Assembly: GCF_000143885.2 (NCBI RefSeq)
Contig: NC_018581.1
Location: 2,170,001-2,234,000 of the forward strand
Reading direction: 5' to 3'
Source of the DNA: Gordonia sp. KTR9
GTDB taxonomy: Bacteria; Actinomycetota; Actinomycetes; Mycobacteriales; Mycobacteriaceae
DNA: 64,000 nucleotides
A program made the translations under genes and the position numbers. Position 1 is the stretch's first letter; each line of letters starts with the position of its first letter. Below the pieces are notes generated by a model. The model did not search any database. It was not told the origin of the DNA and worked only from the letters and a program-made list of their open reading frames with translations. This document shows positions 1 through 9,700 of this stretch, one piece after another.

Positions 1-975
1 CGAGGTGATCGTCGTCAGCGCCGAGACGAAGCGGTTCTGGGTGGCCGGATCGCCGCGGACCGCGAACGCCATCATGCCCCCGAAGCCGCGACCGCCGAAT
101 TGTCGTGCCGCGAGGTCGTGTTCGGGGTGCGACGCCAGTCCCGGGTAGCGCACATAGGCGATACGCGGGTCCTCGTCGAGGAAGGCGGCGACCCGCTCGG
201 CGTTGCGTTGGTGCTGAGCGAACCGCAGCGGCAGGGTGATCGCGCCGCGGGCGATCAACCACGCATTGAAGGGCGAGATCACGCCGCCGACGTCGACCAT
301 CGCCTGCTCCCGGATCTGTGAGATCAGTTCCGGCCGGCCGAGCACGGCACCACCCATCGCGTCGCCGTGGCCGTTGATGTACTTGGTCAGCGAGTGCACG
401 ACCAGGTCGGCGCCGTCGGCGAGCGGGCGGTACAGCACGGGTGGGGTGAAGGTCGAATCGACGAGCAGCAGCGCGCCGGCGTCGGAGGCGATCTGCGCGA
501 GAGCGCCGATGTCGGCGACCTTGGTCGTCGGGTTGGCGATCGTCTCGGCGATCAGCATGCGGGTTCCGGGGCGCAGGGCGGCGCGGGTCGCGTCGAGATC
601 CCCGACATCGACGAAGGTGGCCTCGATCCCGTACTTCCGCGGCAGCAGATCCGACCACAGTTTCCAGGTGGCCTCGTACGTCGTGTCGGATACGACGACG
701 TGGTCACCTGCGGACAGGAAGGTGAAGAACACGGCGTGGAGGGCGGCCACCCCCGAGGCGAGGACGACGGCGTCGTCGGCTTCTTCGAGTGCGGCCAGCT
801 TGTCCTGCAACGCAACCTGGTTGGCGCCGGTGTTGCGCGTGTAGAACAGCTGCTCGGTGCCCGACCAGCTCATCGTCTCGGGTTCGGGCGGCAGGTGATA
901 CGAGTTCGCCATCGTGATGGGAGTCCGCACCGATGGGCCCGACGAGTCGTTCCCGGCATGCACACTGCGTGTCAT
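1..975 (-). CDS. Cys/Met-metabolism PLP-dependent trans-sulfuration enzyme (3' end beyond window)
   Basis: The left window edge cuts this gene; 325 residues remain of a family usually 370-400 aa long. The N-terminus MTRSVHAGND followed by TPITMANSYHLP matches the start of cystathionine gamma-synthase/lyase and methionine gamma-lyase proteins. The loop ASGVAALHAV and the cofactor motif SLTKYINGHGD, with the Schiff-base lysine near residue 198, place it in the fold-type I PLP trans-sulfuration family, which makes or breaks C-S bonds of cysteine, homocysteine and methionine. The exact reaction cannot be read from this part. The ATG at 975 gives the conserved N-terminus; an in-frame GTG at 987 overlapping the stop of the upstream gene is an alternative. 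It lies 8 nt after the OpgC-like gene on the same strand and may be co-transcribed with it. Confidence 0.88.
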   Translation of the reverse strand, partial: MTRSVHAGNDSSGPSVRTPITMANSYHLPPEPETMSWSGTEQLFYTRNTGANQVALQDKLAALEEADDAVVLASGVAALHAVFFTFLSAGDHVVVSDTTYEATWKLWSDLLPRKYGIEATFVDVGDLDATRAALRPGTRMLIAETIANPTTKVADIGALAQIASDAGALLLVDSTFTPPVLYRPLADGADLVVHSLTKYINGHGDAMGGAVLGRPELISQIREQAMVDVGGVISPFNAWLIARGAITLPLRFAQHQRNAERVAAFLDEDPRIAYVRYPGLASHPEHDLAARQFGGRGFGGMMAFAVRGDPATQNRFVSALTTITS

Positions 976-983
976 CTCACCCG

Positions 984-2240
984 TCACGGATGCACTCCCA
1001 TCGGTTCCTCGGTACGTGCCCCGGTTCGACTCGGTCTGGTCCGGTCCGCCTCCGATTGGTCGTCGACGAGCGGTCCGGCTCCCCGGCCGGCGTCCGACGT
1101 CTCCGGGGTGGGTACGCCGGGCCCGGGTCCCGGGGTGATCTCGGGTCGGTGCGGACGTATCAGGCGAACCGCCCGAACCGGGAGCTTGTGCAGTTTGTCG
1201 ACGTGGGCGAAGTAGCGGAACTCGGCCCAGCCCCAGCAGGTGGCGAACACCAGCAGCGCGACGGCGTCCATCGTGACCGTGTCCCACGGGCGGTGCGCGA
1301 TGTGGATGGGGACCACGACGAGAGCGACGGCCTGGATGACATAGGAGTCGAGGCTGCGGGTCCCGGTCATGACGAGTGGACGCAGCCAGTCGTGATGCCA
1401 CCACTTGAGTAATAGCCGGAAAAGCCCGTAGACGGCCGGGATCGCGAGATACGCGCCGATCGCCCGCGCCGGACGGAAGTCGAGCTTGTCGGCGACGTAC
1501 GGCTCGAGGTGCGCCCAGGGGCCGTAGTCGATTCCGAAGTGGAAGAACAACGCCACCGCGAGGGCGACGGCGACGATCGCGACGAGCCACCGGTCGACGA
1601 ACTCCGGCACCCGCCAGCGCGACCAGTTCCAGCCGATGACCAGGGCGGGGACGAACATGATCTGCCAGCCGGCGACGTTCTGGATGTGCGGGGCGGCCTG
1701 ATAGGCGCTCAGGTAGAACCACCCGGGGGAGTAGATCAGCGAGAACACGTAGAGACCCAGCGAGGCGCCGAGAACCCAGACCCACCAGCCCCGGCGCAAC
1801 AGCGGAAAGAGTCCGAACGCGGAGATCAGCAGAACCATGTAGAGCAGCAGGATGTTGCCGCCGCTCGGCAGGTACTGCATCGTCAGCGCGAGCCAGATGC
1901 CGTCGCCCCAGCCGTCGACCGGCAGCAGGAGCGTCAGCCAGCGGTGGCCGGCCAGGGCGGCCGCGACCGCGACGAGCGCGATGGCCAGCTGGCACAGATA
2001 GAGCACGATGATCCGCTTGGCCAGTCGCTTGTAGGCGAAGGCGAGGCCGTGACGCGTGACCCACCGTTGGTAGACGAGGCCGAGGACGATTCCCGACAGC
2101 ATCACGAACGCGGACATGCCGTCGACGTAGGGATAGGCGTGAGTCGGAGTGGCCAGCGTCGATTCATGCGCGAAATGCGCAGTGATCATGCTCCAGATCG
2201 CCACCCCACGGGTGGCGTCGATGGCCAGGTCTCGTTTCAT
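984..2240 (-). CDS. OpgC-like integral membrane acyltransferase
   Basis: The protein has 418 residues and about ten hydrophobic segments spread from residue 10 to 345. It opens with RDLAIDATRGVAIWSMITAH, the Arg/His-containing first helix typical of the OpgC and acyltransferase-3 superfamily. OpgC proteins transfer succinyl or other acyl groups onto periplasmic or envelope glycans; the acceptor in this organism is unknown. The last 60 or so residues are Pro/Gly/Arg rich and look disordered and cytoplasmic. A -10 box TATCGT at 2249-2254 predicts a transcript start 2 nt before the ATG, so the mRNA is probably almost leaderless. The trans-sulfuration enzyme follows 8 nt downstream, although no functional link between the two is obvious. 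Confidence 0.8.
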   Translation of the reverse strand: MKRDLAIDATRGVAIWSMITAHFAHESTLATPTHAYPYVDGMSAFVMLSGIVLGLVYQRWVTRHGLAFAYKRLAKRIIVLYLCQLAIALVAVAAALAGHRWLTLLLPVDGWGDGIWLALTMQYLPSGGNILLLYMVLLISAFGLFPLLRRGWWVWVLGASLGLYVFSLIYSPGWFYLSAYQAAPHIQNVAGWQIMFVPALVIGWNWSRWRVPEFVDRWLVAIVAVALAVALFFHFGIDYGPWAHLEPYVADKLDFRPARAIGAYLAIPAVYGLFRLLLKWWHHDWLRPLVMTGTRSLDSYVIQAVALVVVPIHIAHRPWDTVTMDAVALLVFATCWGWAEFRYFAHVDKLHKLPVRAVRLIRPHRPEITPGPGPGVPTPETSDAGRGAGPLVDDQSEADRTRPSRTGARTEEPMGVHP

Positions 2241-2248
2241 TGACTTGC

Positions 2249-2254
2249 ACGATA
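2249..2254 (-). promoter_or_regulatory. -10 element for the OpgC-like gene
   Basis: TATCGT on the minus strand fits TANNNT. Its last base is 9 nt before the ATG at 2240, so the predicted +1 is 2242 and the leader is only 2 nt. No clear Shine-Dalgarno sequence precedes the ATG, which agrees with near-leaderless initiation. Confidence 0.45.
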
Positions 2255-2261
2255 GACAGCA

Positions 2262-2290
2262 CCGCGGCCCGGGGGCATCCCGGGCCGCGG
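2262..2290 (-). terminator. GC-rich hairpin terminator after the acyl-CoA synthetase gene
   Basis: Perfect 12-bp inverted repeat: CCGCGGCCCGGG at 2262-2273, a 5-nt loop, and CCCGGGCCGCGG at 2279-2290. It lies 20 bp after the acyl-CoA synthetase stop. There is no U-tract, as is common for actinobacterial hairpins. It also sits where the -35 of the next gene would be. Confidence 0.65.
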
Positions 2291-2310
2291 CGAGTCGTGA
2301 TGAGTTCTGC

Positions 2311-4098
2311 TCAGGTGTAGAGGTCGGCGATCGCTTCCTTGTGCGCGTCGTGGATCACGTTGCGCTTGAGCTTCATCGTCGGGGTGAGCTCACCGGTGTC
2401 GATGGTGAAGTCGGTGTCGAGGATGGAGAACTTCTTGATCGCCTCGGCGTTGGAGACCTTGGTGTTCGCCTCCTTCACCGCGGCGTCGATCTCCGCCTTG
2501 AGGTCGGCGTTCTCGACCAGGCCCGAGATCGGGGTGTCGGCGGGCAGCCCGTGACGGTCCAGCCAGCCGGGCACGGCCTCGGCATCGATGGTGATGAGCG
2601 CCGCGATGAACGGCTTGTTGTCGCCGACGACGAGGCACTGGCTCACCAGCGGGTGCGCCCGGATGGTGTCCTCGAGCTGGGCCGGGGAGACGTTCTTGCC
2701 GCCGGCGGTGACGATGAGTTCCTTCTTGCGGCCCGTGATGAACAGGTATCCGTCGTCGAGTGTGCCGATGTCTCCGGTGTGGAACCAGCCGTCGCGGATG
2801 GCGTCGTCGGTGGCGGCCTGGTTCTTCCAGTACCCGCCGAACACGACCGGTCCCTTGAGCAGGACCTCGCCGTCCTCGGCGATGGCGACGGTGACGCCCG
2901 GGATCGGTCGGCCGACCGAGCCGACCTTCTGGTTGTCCTCGTTGTTGGCGGTCACCGCAGCCGTGGTCTCCGACAGTCCGTAGCCCTCGTACACCGGGAT
3001 GCCCACGCCGCGGAAGAAGTGACCGAGGCGCGCACCGAGCGGGGCGCCACCGGAGATCGCGCCCTCACACTGGCCACCCAGGGCGTCGCGCAGCTTGCCG
3101 TAGACGAGCTTGTCGAAGACTGCGTGGCGGAGCTTCAGGCCGAGTCCGACCTTGCCGGCCTCGATCGCCTTGCTGTACTCGATCGCCGTGTCGGTGGCCT
3201 TGTCGAAGATCGACCCCTTGCCGCCGTCGTAGGCCTTCTGCTTGGCGGAGTTGTACACCTTCTCGAACACGCGGGGCACCGACAGCACGTAGTTCGGCTT
3301 GAACACGCCGAGGTCGGCCACGAGGTTCGTCAGATCATTGGTGTGTCCGAGGACCACGCCGTTCTCCACACAACCGACCGCGACGACGCGGGCGAAGACG
3401 TGTGCCAACGGCAGGAAGAGCAGCGTCGACTTGCCCTCGCGCATGCCGGCGCCGACCGCGTCGCGGGTCGCGGCGGTCTCGGCCAGGAAGTTCGCGTGGG
3501 TCAGGAGCACACCTTTCGGACGTCCGGTGGTGCCCGAGGTGTAGATCAGCGTGGCGGCATCGGACGACAACGCGTTCGCATGACGCTGGTCGAGGTCGGC
3601 ATCGGCGATCTTCGCGCCGCGCTTGGTGACCGTGGGGAGCGCGTGCTCGTCGATGACCAGGGTTTCCTTGAGGGTCGCCGTCTCGTCGACGACCCGGAGG
3701 TGGCGGGTGTAGTGCTCGTGGTTCTCGACGAACAGCAACGTGGCGCCGGAGTCCTCGAGGATCCACTGGACCTGGTCGGGCGCGGAGGTCTCGTAGATCG
3801 CGACGGTGCACGCTCCGGCGCGCCAGATCGCGTAGTCCAGGACGGTCCACTCGTAGCGGGTGGAGCAGAGGATCGCGACGCGGTCCCCGGGCTGCACGCC
3901 CGAGGCGATGAGACCCTTGGCGACCGCGTCCACCTCGTCGGTGAAGTGCTTGGCGGTGACGTTGACCCATTGGTTGTGCGAGCGCTTGCGGAAGAGCGGC
4001 ATCGTTGGGCGCTCCGCGCGGTAGCGCAGGATCGTGTCGACGGTCGTCGCCTTGTCGTCGATCGTGAGATCGGACGGGGTGGCGTACTGCTGCTGCAT
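2311..4098 (-). CDS. Long-chain fatty acid-CoA ligase, FadD15 type
   Basis: The 595-aa protein activates long-chain fatty acids to acyl-CoA through an acyl-adenylate. It shows the AMP-binding signature LIYTSGTTGRPKG near residues 184-196, the GYGLSETTA motif, GWFHTGDIG, and the C-terminal hinge with TAGGKNVSPAQLED. Length and motifs match the membrane-associated FadD15/LACS group. The ATG at 4098 was chosen because AGGAG lies 5 nt upstream (CAGGAGTGCC then ATG) and MQQQYATPSDL is a family-like N-terminus; an upstream in-frame ATG at 4224 would add 42 low-complexity residues without an SD. The gene is single, is followed by a strong hairpin, and is divergent from the DEAD-box helicase gene. 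Confidence 0.93.
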   Translation of the reverse strand: MQQQYATPSDLTIDDKATTVDTILRYRAERPTMPLFRKRSHNQWVNVTAKHFTDEVDAVAKGLIASGVQPGDRVAILCSTRYEWTVLDYAIWRAGACTVAIYETSAPDQVQWILEDSGATLLFVENHEHYTRHLRVVDETATLKETLVIDEHALPTVTKRGAKIADADLDQRHANALSSDAATLIYTSGTTGRPKGVLLTHANFLAETAATRDAVGAGMREGKSTLLFLPLAHVFARVVAVGCVENGVVLGHTNDLTNLVADLGVFKPNYVLSVPRVFEKVYNSAKQKAYDGGKGSIFDKATDTAIEYSKAIEAGKVGLGLKLRHAVFDKLVYGKLRDALGGQCEGAISGGAPLGARLGHFFRGVGIPVYEGYGLSETTAAVTANNEDNQKVGSVGRPIPGVTVAIAEDGEVLLKGPVVFGGYWKNQAATDDAIRDGWFHTGDIGTLDDGYLFITGRKKELIVTAGGKNVSPAQLEDTIRAHPLVSQCLVVGDNKPFIAALITIDAEAVPGWLDRHGLPADTPISGLVENADLKAEIDAAVKEANTKVSNAEAIKKFSILDTDFTIDTGELTPTMKLKRNVIHDAHKEAIADLYT

Positions 4099-4300
4099 GG
4101 CACTCCTGAGACGGGAGAACAAATGGACATTCCGGACATCGGTATGCGTGTGACCGGGGCCGATGGCCGGATGAGTGGCACTGACAGTACCAGTATTCGT
4201 GGGATGCATCACACCGGTCGACAATCGTGGTTCATGCCCTGCTCACGGGGCCGATGCGACCTCGCACGGGCACGATGCCGACTTTCTGGTGGAGGGCCAC

Positions 4301-4338
4301 TACAGTTGAGGGCGATGAATGAGACTTCCGCCGCATGA
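4301..4338 (+). promoter_or_regulatory. deaD -10 element and 7-codon leader ORF
   Basis: TACAGT at 4301-4306 fits a TANNNT -10 and predicts +1 at about 4313. An ATG at 4315 then opens a 7-codon reading frame, MNETSAA, whose TGA (4336-4338) overlaps the helicase start codon in an ATGA arrangement. This would be an almost leaderless mini-ORF translationally coupled to the helicase. The reading comes from sequence only. Confidence 0.4.
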
Positions 4339-6107
4339 GTACTTCCGATCACGGCGAGCACGACGCCCCGGCCGACCCTTCTGTCGGCTCGTTCGACGAC
4401 CTCGAAATCGATCCGCGGGTCCGCGCCGCCGTCACCGATGTCGGCTACGAGACGCCGTCGCCGATCCAGGCGGCCACCATCCCGACCCTCCTGTCGGGGC
4501 GCGACGTGGTGGGCCTGGCGCAGACCGGCACCGGTAAGACCGCGGCCTTCGCCATCCCCATCCTGTCCCGGCTGGACACCTCGGCGCGGACGCCGCAGGC
4601 CCTGATCCTGGCGCCGACACGAGAACTGGCCCTGCAGGTCTCCGAGGCCTTCGGCCGCTACTCGGCGCACATGCCCGAGGTGAAGGTCCTGCCGATCTAC
4701 GGCGGGCAGTCCTACGGCGTCCAGCTCGCCGGTCTGCGTCGTGGCGCGCAGGTCATCGTCGGCACGCCCGGGCGCGTCATCGATCACCTCGACCGCAAGA
4801 CCCTCGACATCTCGGGACTCGAGTTCCTCGTCCTCGACGAGGCCGACGAGATGCTGACGATGGGCTTCGCCGAGGACGTCGAGCGCATCCTGGCCGAGAC
4901 CCCGGACACCAAGCAGGTCGCGCTGTTCTCGGCGACCATGCCCAGTGCCATCCGCCGTCTCGCACAGAAGTACCTGAACTCTCCGCAGGAGATCACGGTC
5001 AAGTCGAAGACCGCGACCGCGCAGAACATCACCCAGCGCTATCTGCAGGTCTCCCACCAGCGCAAGCTGGACGCGCTGACGCGGTTCCTCGAAGTCGAGA
5101 CCTTCGACGCCATGATCGTGTTCGTCCGCACCAAGCAGGCGACCGAGGAGCTGGCCGAGAAGCTGCGTTCCCGCGGATTCTCCGCGGTCGCGATCAACGG
5201 CGACCTCGCCCAGGCGCAGCGCGAACGAACGATCAACCAGCTCAAGAACGGTTCGATCGACATCCTCGTCGCGACCGACGTCGCCGCTCGCGGACTCGAC
5301 GTGGACCGCATCTCGCACGTCGTCAACTACGACATCCCGCACGACACCGAGTCGTATGTGCACCGCATCGGCCGCACCGGTCGTGCCGGCCGGTCGGGCA
5401 ATGCGCTGCTGTTCGTCTCGCCGCGCGAGCGTCACCTGCTACGCGCGATCGAACGCGCCACCCGGCAGACGCTCACCGAGATCGGCCTGCCCAGTGTCGA
5501 CGACGTCAACGCCCAGCGGGTGGCGAAGTTCGCCGACTCCATCACGCAGAACCTGTCGTCGGAGAACCTCGACCTGTTCCGCGGGCTGATCGAGAACTAC
5601 GCGCGGGACAACGATGTCACGATGGCCGACATCGCCGCAGCGCTGGCACTCGAGACGCGGGACGGCGGGTTCCTGATGACCCCGGACCCGCCGCAGTCCG
5701 AGAAGCGCCCGGAGCGTGAGCGTGCTCCGCGGCGCCCCGGCGCGAGCTTCGCGACGTACCGGATCGCCGTCGGCCGCAAACACAAGGTCTCGCCCGGCGC
5801 GATCGTCGGTGCCATCGCCAACGAGGGCGGCCTGACCCGCGCCGACTTCGGCAACATCAGCATCCGCGACGACTTCAGCCTCGTCGAACTGCCCGACGAC
5901 CTCGACAACGAGACCCTGTCCAATCTGCGGCACACGAAGATCGGCAAGAATCCGATCGACATCCGCAAGGACATGGGGTCGCCGCGCACACGTGGTGGTG
6001 CGAAGCGCGGCGCCGGGGGTCACGGAGGCGGACGAGACGGTCGTCGCGGTGACAGCTGGGGCAAGCGTCCGTCGCCGCGCGTGGCCGGCCGCGGTCGTCA
6101 TTCCTGA
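4335..6107 (+). CDS. deaD: DEAD-box ATP-dependent RNA helicase (DeaD/CsdA type)
   Basis: The 590-aa protein carries the full helicase core: a Q motif (YETPSPIQAATIP), Walker A AQTGTGKTAAF near residues 57-67, PTRELALQV, the DEAD box in VLDEADEML, SATMP, and motif VI HRIGRTGRAG. A DbpA-type RNA-binding domain follows (about residues 470-545, SFATYRIAVGRKHKVSPGAI), then a Gly/Arg-rich tail ending SPRVAGRGRHS. This architecture is that of DeaD/CsdA helicases, which unwind structured RNA in ribosome assembly and mRNA turnover, notably in the cold. The ATG at 4335 overlaps the stop of a short leader ORF. No strong Shine-Dalgarno is present, so coupling to that leader may matter. It resembles M. 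tuberculosis Rv1253. Confidence 0.93.
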   Translation: MSTSDHGEHDAPADPSVGSFDDLEIDPRVRAAVTDVGYETPSPIQAATIPTLLSGRDVVGLAQTGTGKTAAFAIPILSRLDTSARTPQALILAPTRELALQVSEAFGRYSAHMPEVKVLPIYGGQSYGVQLAGLRRGAQVIVGTPGRVIDHLDRKTLDISGLEFLVLDEADEMLTMGFAEDVERILAETPDTKQVALFSATMPSAIRRLAQKYLNSPQEITVKSKTATAQNITQRYLQVSHQRKLDALTRFLEVETFDAMIVFVRTKQATEELAEKLRSRGFSAVAINGDLAQAQRERTINQLKNGSIDILVATDVAARGLDVDRISHVVNYDIPHDTESYVHRIGRTGRAGRSGNALLFVSPRERHLLRAIERATRQTLTEIGLPSVDDVNAQRVAKFADSITQNLSSENLDLFRGLIENYARDNDVTMADIAAALALETRDGGFLMTPDPPQSEKRPERERAPRRPGASFATYRIAVGRKHKVSPGAIVGAIANEGGLTRADFGNISIRDDFSLVELPDDLDNETLSNLRHTKIGKNPIDIRKDMGSPRTRGGAKRGAGGHGGGRDGRRGDSWGKRPSPRVAGRGRHS

Positions 6108-6136
6108 CCCGTCGGCGCCCGCCTACCAGAAGTTGC

Positions 6137-6148
6137 GCACAATTGTGC
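6137..6148. repeat. 12-bp perfect palindrome upstream of the rhodanese gene
   Basis: GCACAATTGTGC is a perfect palindrome 30 bp after the helicase stop and 26 bp upstream of the candidate -35 at 6174. It could be an operator for the following promoter; it is too short and AT-centred for a good terminator. No regulator is known from the sequence. Confidence 0.35.
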
Positions 6149-6173
6149 AGTTCTGAGAGCTGTGTGAGAAAAC

Positions 6174-6201
6174 TTGTCAATCCGAGATCGTTCCGTAACC
6201 T
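6174..6201 (+). promoter_or_regulatory. Candidate promoter for the rhodanese-like gene
   Basis: TTGTCA at 6174-6179 is separated by 16 nt from TAACCT at 6196-6201, a reasonable sigma-A-type -35/-10 pair. Predicted +1 is near 6208, giving a leader of about 90 nt before the GTG start at 6300. Confidence 0.45.
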
Positions 6202-6299
6202 GGTCAGCGGGGGTCATCCAAGCGCGGATCATCACGCGGTGGTCGACGCGAGCATGATGAGACACGGATATTTCTAGCAACAGGATTGGTGAGTCACCG

Positions 6300-6632
6300 G
6301 TGTCAGTGGTGAATGCGATTTCAGCAGCAGAGGCAATGAGTCACAGCCGCGAGGGGAACGCGGTCGTCGTGGATGCACGTCCGCAGGTGATGCGGCATCA
6401 GGGCAGCCTGCCGGGTGCCCTCGTGGTCGATCCCACCGAGGTGCCGACGCGGTTCGCCCCCACACCCTCGGGCACCTTCCCGGTCATCCGTGACCGCGAC
6501 ACCGAGATCGCCGTGGTGTCGGTCCGATCGGAGGCTCCGCGGATCGCCGAGCAGATCGCCGAGTGCGGCTACACCAACGTGCGCTACGTCGACGGCGGCT
6601 ACCGCGCGCTGCGTTCCCGCACCAACGGTTGA
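6300..6632 (+). CDS. Rhodanese-like domain protein lacking the catalytic Cys
   Basis: A 110-aa single rhodanese-fold protein. The first half (NAVVVDARP, then GSLPGALVVDP) follows the rhodanese pattern of VDAR and an I/L-PGA turn. At the place where active sulfurtransferases have the CxxGxR loop it reads VSVRSEAPRIAEQ, with Ser instead of Cys, so sulfur transfer is unlikely and a binding or regulatory role is more probable. Start: GTG at 6300 with GGTGAG about 7 nt upstream; two other in-frame GTG codons follow closely. It stands alone downstream of deaD and has its own candidate promoter. Confidence 0.75.
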   Translation: MSVVNAISAAEAMSHSREGNAVVVDARPQVMRHQGSLPGALVVDPTEVPTRFAPTPSGTFPVIRDRDTEIAVVSVRSEAPRIAEQIAECGYTNVRYVDGGYRALRSRTNG

Positions 6633-6735
6633 GACGCCGGTTGGTGATCCGACGCCGTCCCGCGCGACTGCGCGGGTTCCTCTGACCAGCGTCTTGTAGC
6701 GTAGGAGTCGCCGGCCACGAGAGGAACACATCGGT

Positions 6736-9700
6736 ATGCAGGATGACGCTCGCGAGATGCTGCGCGATCAGGTCACCCGGCTGATGACGTTCCTGGCCGA
6801 CCTCGTCCGGTCCCGCTCCGGTGACGTCCACGACATCACCGACCATCCCGGTCACGTCTGGGTCGGTCCGTCCACATCGGTGCCCGTGCGCTCGAATGCC
6901 CTTCCAGGCCAGGTGGTGGTGGAGCTCCAGCGCGAGGCGGCCGACGCCGGGTCACCGGATTCTGCGTCTTCCCGGCTCGGCGCCCTCGTCGACGCGCTCG
7001 TCGACAATCCCGAGGAGCTCGAGCTCGTCGTCGCCTCAGCGCTGGTCACGGTACGAGATGCCGTGGACGACGACGCCGCGCCGATCGTCCGGGAGCACCT
7101 TCTCACCCAGGCGCTCGTCGTCGATCGCGACGAGGACGACACGATCCGGCTGTCCCTCGGCGCGGGTTCGTCGCCGGCCGTGCACGACACGCATCTCCTG
7201 GCCGCGGTGGACGGACTCGATCTCGCGGGAGCGGTCAAGATCCGCGGCAAATTGTCCGCGCAGACCTCTGTGCTGTCTCCGAAGACCACCGAGCTGGTGG
7301 CCGAGTGGCGCGAGGCGATCGATGTCGACACGGCACGGGTGAGCCTCGAGGTCGAGGCCCGGCCGGCTGTTGTCCTGCGCCGCCGAGGGGTGGAGAGCTC
7401 GCTCGCCTTCTACGACGCCATCATCGCCGACCTACGGGACGAGAGCTCGGAGGTGCCGGTCGGACTGGCGCAGCTCGTCCGGCCGATCGAGGCCGCCGAC
7501 CGACTCGCCGCACTTCGGGCGCCCGGCGTTCTCGAGCCCGCGGAGCTGGTCGCCGATGCGCTGTTCCCGCTGCCGTCCAACGTCGAACAGCGCGACGTGC
7601 TCGCCCGGCTCGGCGCCGACAGCGGCGTGGTGGTCGAGGGGCCGCCCGGCACCGGTAAGACACACACCATCGCCAACGTGATGTCGGCGCTGCTGGCGAA
7701 AGGTCAGCGCGTCCTGGTGGTGAGCGAGAAGGCTCACGCGCTCCACGTGCTCCGGGACATGCTGCCGCCCGCGCTGCGGGCACTCACGGTGTCGATCGCC
7801 GATGTCTCCCAGGACAGTTCCGAGGGCATTGTCGACGCGGTGACCGAGCTCGCCGAACGCAAGGCGTCGTTCACCCCGGGCGTCGCGGACGCCGAGTTAG
7901 CGGATCTGGCTGCACGCCGGGATCACGCTCTGCGGCAACGAGATCAGACGCTGCGCGAACTGTGGGACCTGCGTGCGGACGAGACCGAGATCCACGAATG
8001 GGTCGCGGGGGACTACCGCGGCTCTCCGGCGCAGATCGTCCGACGGGTGCGGGCCGACGCCGCCGCGTTCGACTGGCTGCCGGGTCCGGTCCACGGCGCC
8101 GTTCCGCCGCTGGACTCGGCCGAGTTCGTCCGGCTGGCGGAGTTGCTCGCGAGCACCGGGGGCTCCGATTCACGTCTCACGCAGCGCTTCGTCGACCTGG
8201 ACGACCACCTGCCCGAGCCGGGGGAGATGGACGCGATCTGTGATCGGATCGCCGCCCGGCCCCGCGAGCCGATGGCCGGTGCCGGGACCCTGATGTCCGT
8301 GCTCGACGGGGTCGACAGCGCCCGGCTGGTCCGGATCAAGGACATCTGCGATGACCTGGCGGTGGCCTCCGGCGAGGTGGCCTCGTACCCGGATCCGATC
8401 ATCGACATGGCTGACCGGCTGCTGGCCGGGCGAGCCGCACATCTGTGGTCGCGTGTGACGACGTTGTCCCCGGTCATCGCCGAGGCGGCTCGCCGGGATC
8501 GCGACCTGGGTGCGCACACCGTCGTCGTCGACGGGAACCGGCCCGGGGACGCCGCACTGTTCGACGCCGCTGCCGACTACCTGCGCGACGGCGGACAGTG
8601 GCGGGGACGGTTGCGTCGTTCACCCCAGCAGCGCGCACTGGAAGACGCGCCGGTGCGGGCCACGGTGGACGGTCGCCCGCCCCGGGACGAGGCGAACCTC
8701 CGCCGGGTCGCCGATCACCTCACCGTCGTCGACGCGACCCACCAGGTGCATCGCATCCTCGCGGACCTGCACGTCCCGGTCGACGCCTCGGGCTCGCGGT
8801 CGGCACAGCTCGACCACCTCGTCCGCCTCGACACCCAGCTGACATGGATCTCGCGGCTGCTCACCGGGCGCGAACACCTGGTGCGGGAACTCGAGGCGGT
8901 CAGTCCTGGCGGGCCGAGGCCGCGCACCGTCGCCGAGGTGGCCGAGGTCGCTCATCAGGCGCGATCGGTCGCCGCTGCCAACGACGCGGTCCTCGCCGAG
9001 CAGGAGCTCGCCGACCATGTGTACGGACTGACGACCGAACTCGAGAAGGGGCCGTCTCCGGAGGGGGACGCGCTGGTCTCGGCACTCGGCACGGCCGACC
9101 CGTCCGCGATCCGGGACGCGCGCCGCGCGTTCGCGGCCGCCGCGGCCGAGGCCGAGCAGCAGAACGCCCTCGAGTTGCTCGGACTCCGACTGCGCAGCCG
9201 CGCACCCGAACTCGCGAAGACCATGTGGGCGAGCGCGCGGGATCCGATCTGGATCGAGCGCGCTCGGGACATGGGTGCGGCGTGGGCATGGCGGTTCGCC
9301 CACACGTGGGCACAGGACCGTAGTGATCCGTTCGCCGAGGACCGGTTGCAGTCCTCGCTCGACGCGATCGAGGTCGACATCGCGTCCCTGACCACCCGTC
9401 TCGCGTCCGCGCGTGCCATCCGGGAGTTGCTGGCGCGCACCACCGCCGGCGAGCTGCAGGCCGTTCAGTCCTATCGCGACCACATGATCAACCTGGGCAA
9501 GGGATCGGGCAAGCACGCCAATCGCTTCCGGCGCGCGGCGCGCGAGGCCATGGTGGAGGCGCAGAACGCCGTCCCCGCCTGGATCATGTCGATCAGTCAG
9601 GTAGCCGAGACGCTGCCGCCGCGCCGCAACTCCTTCGATGTGGTCATCGTCGACGAGGCGTCGCAGGCCGACATCACGAGTGCCTTCCTCCTCTGGCTGG

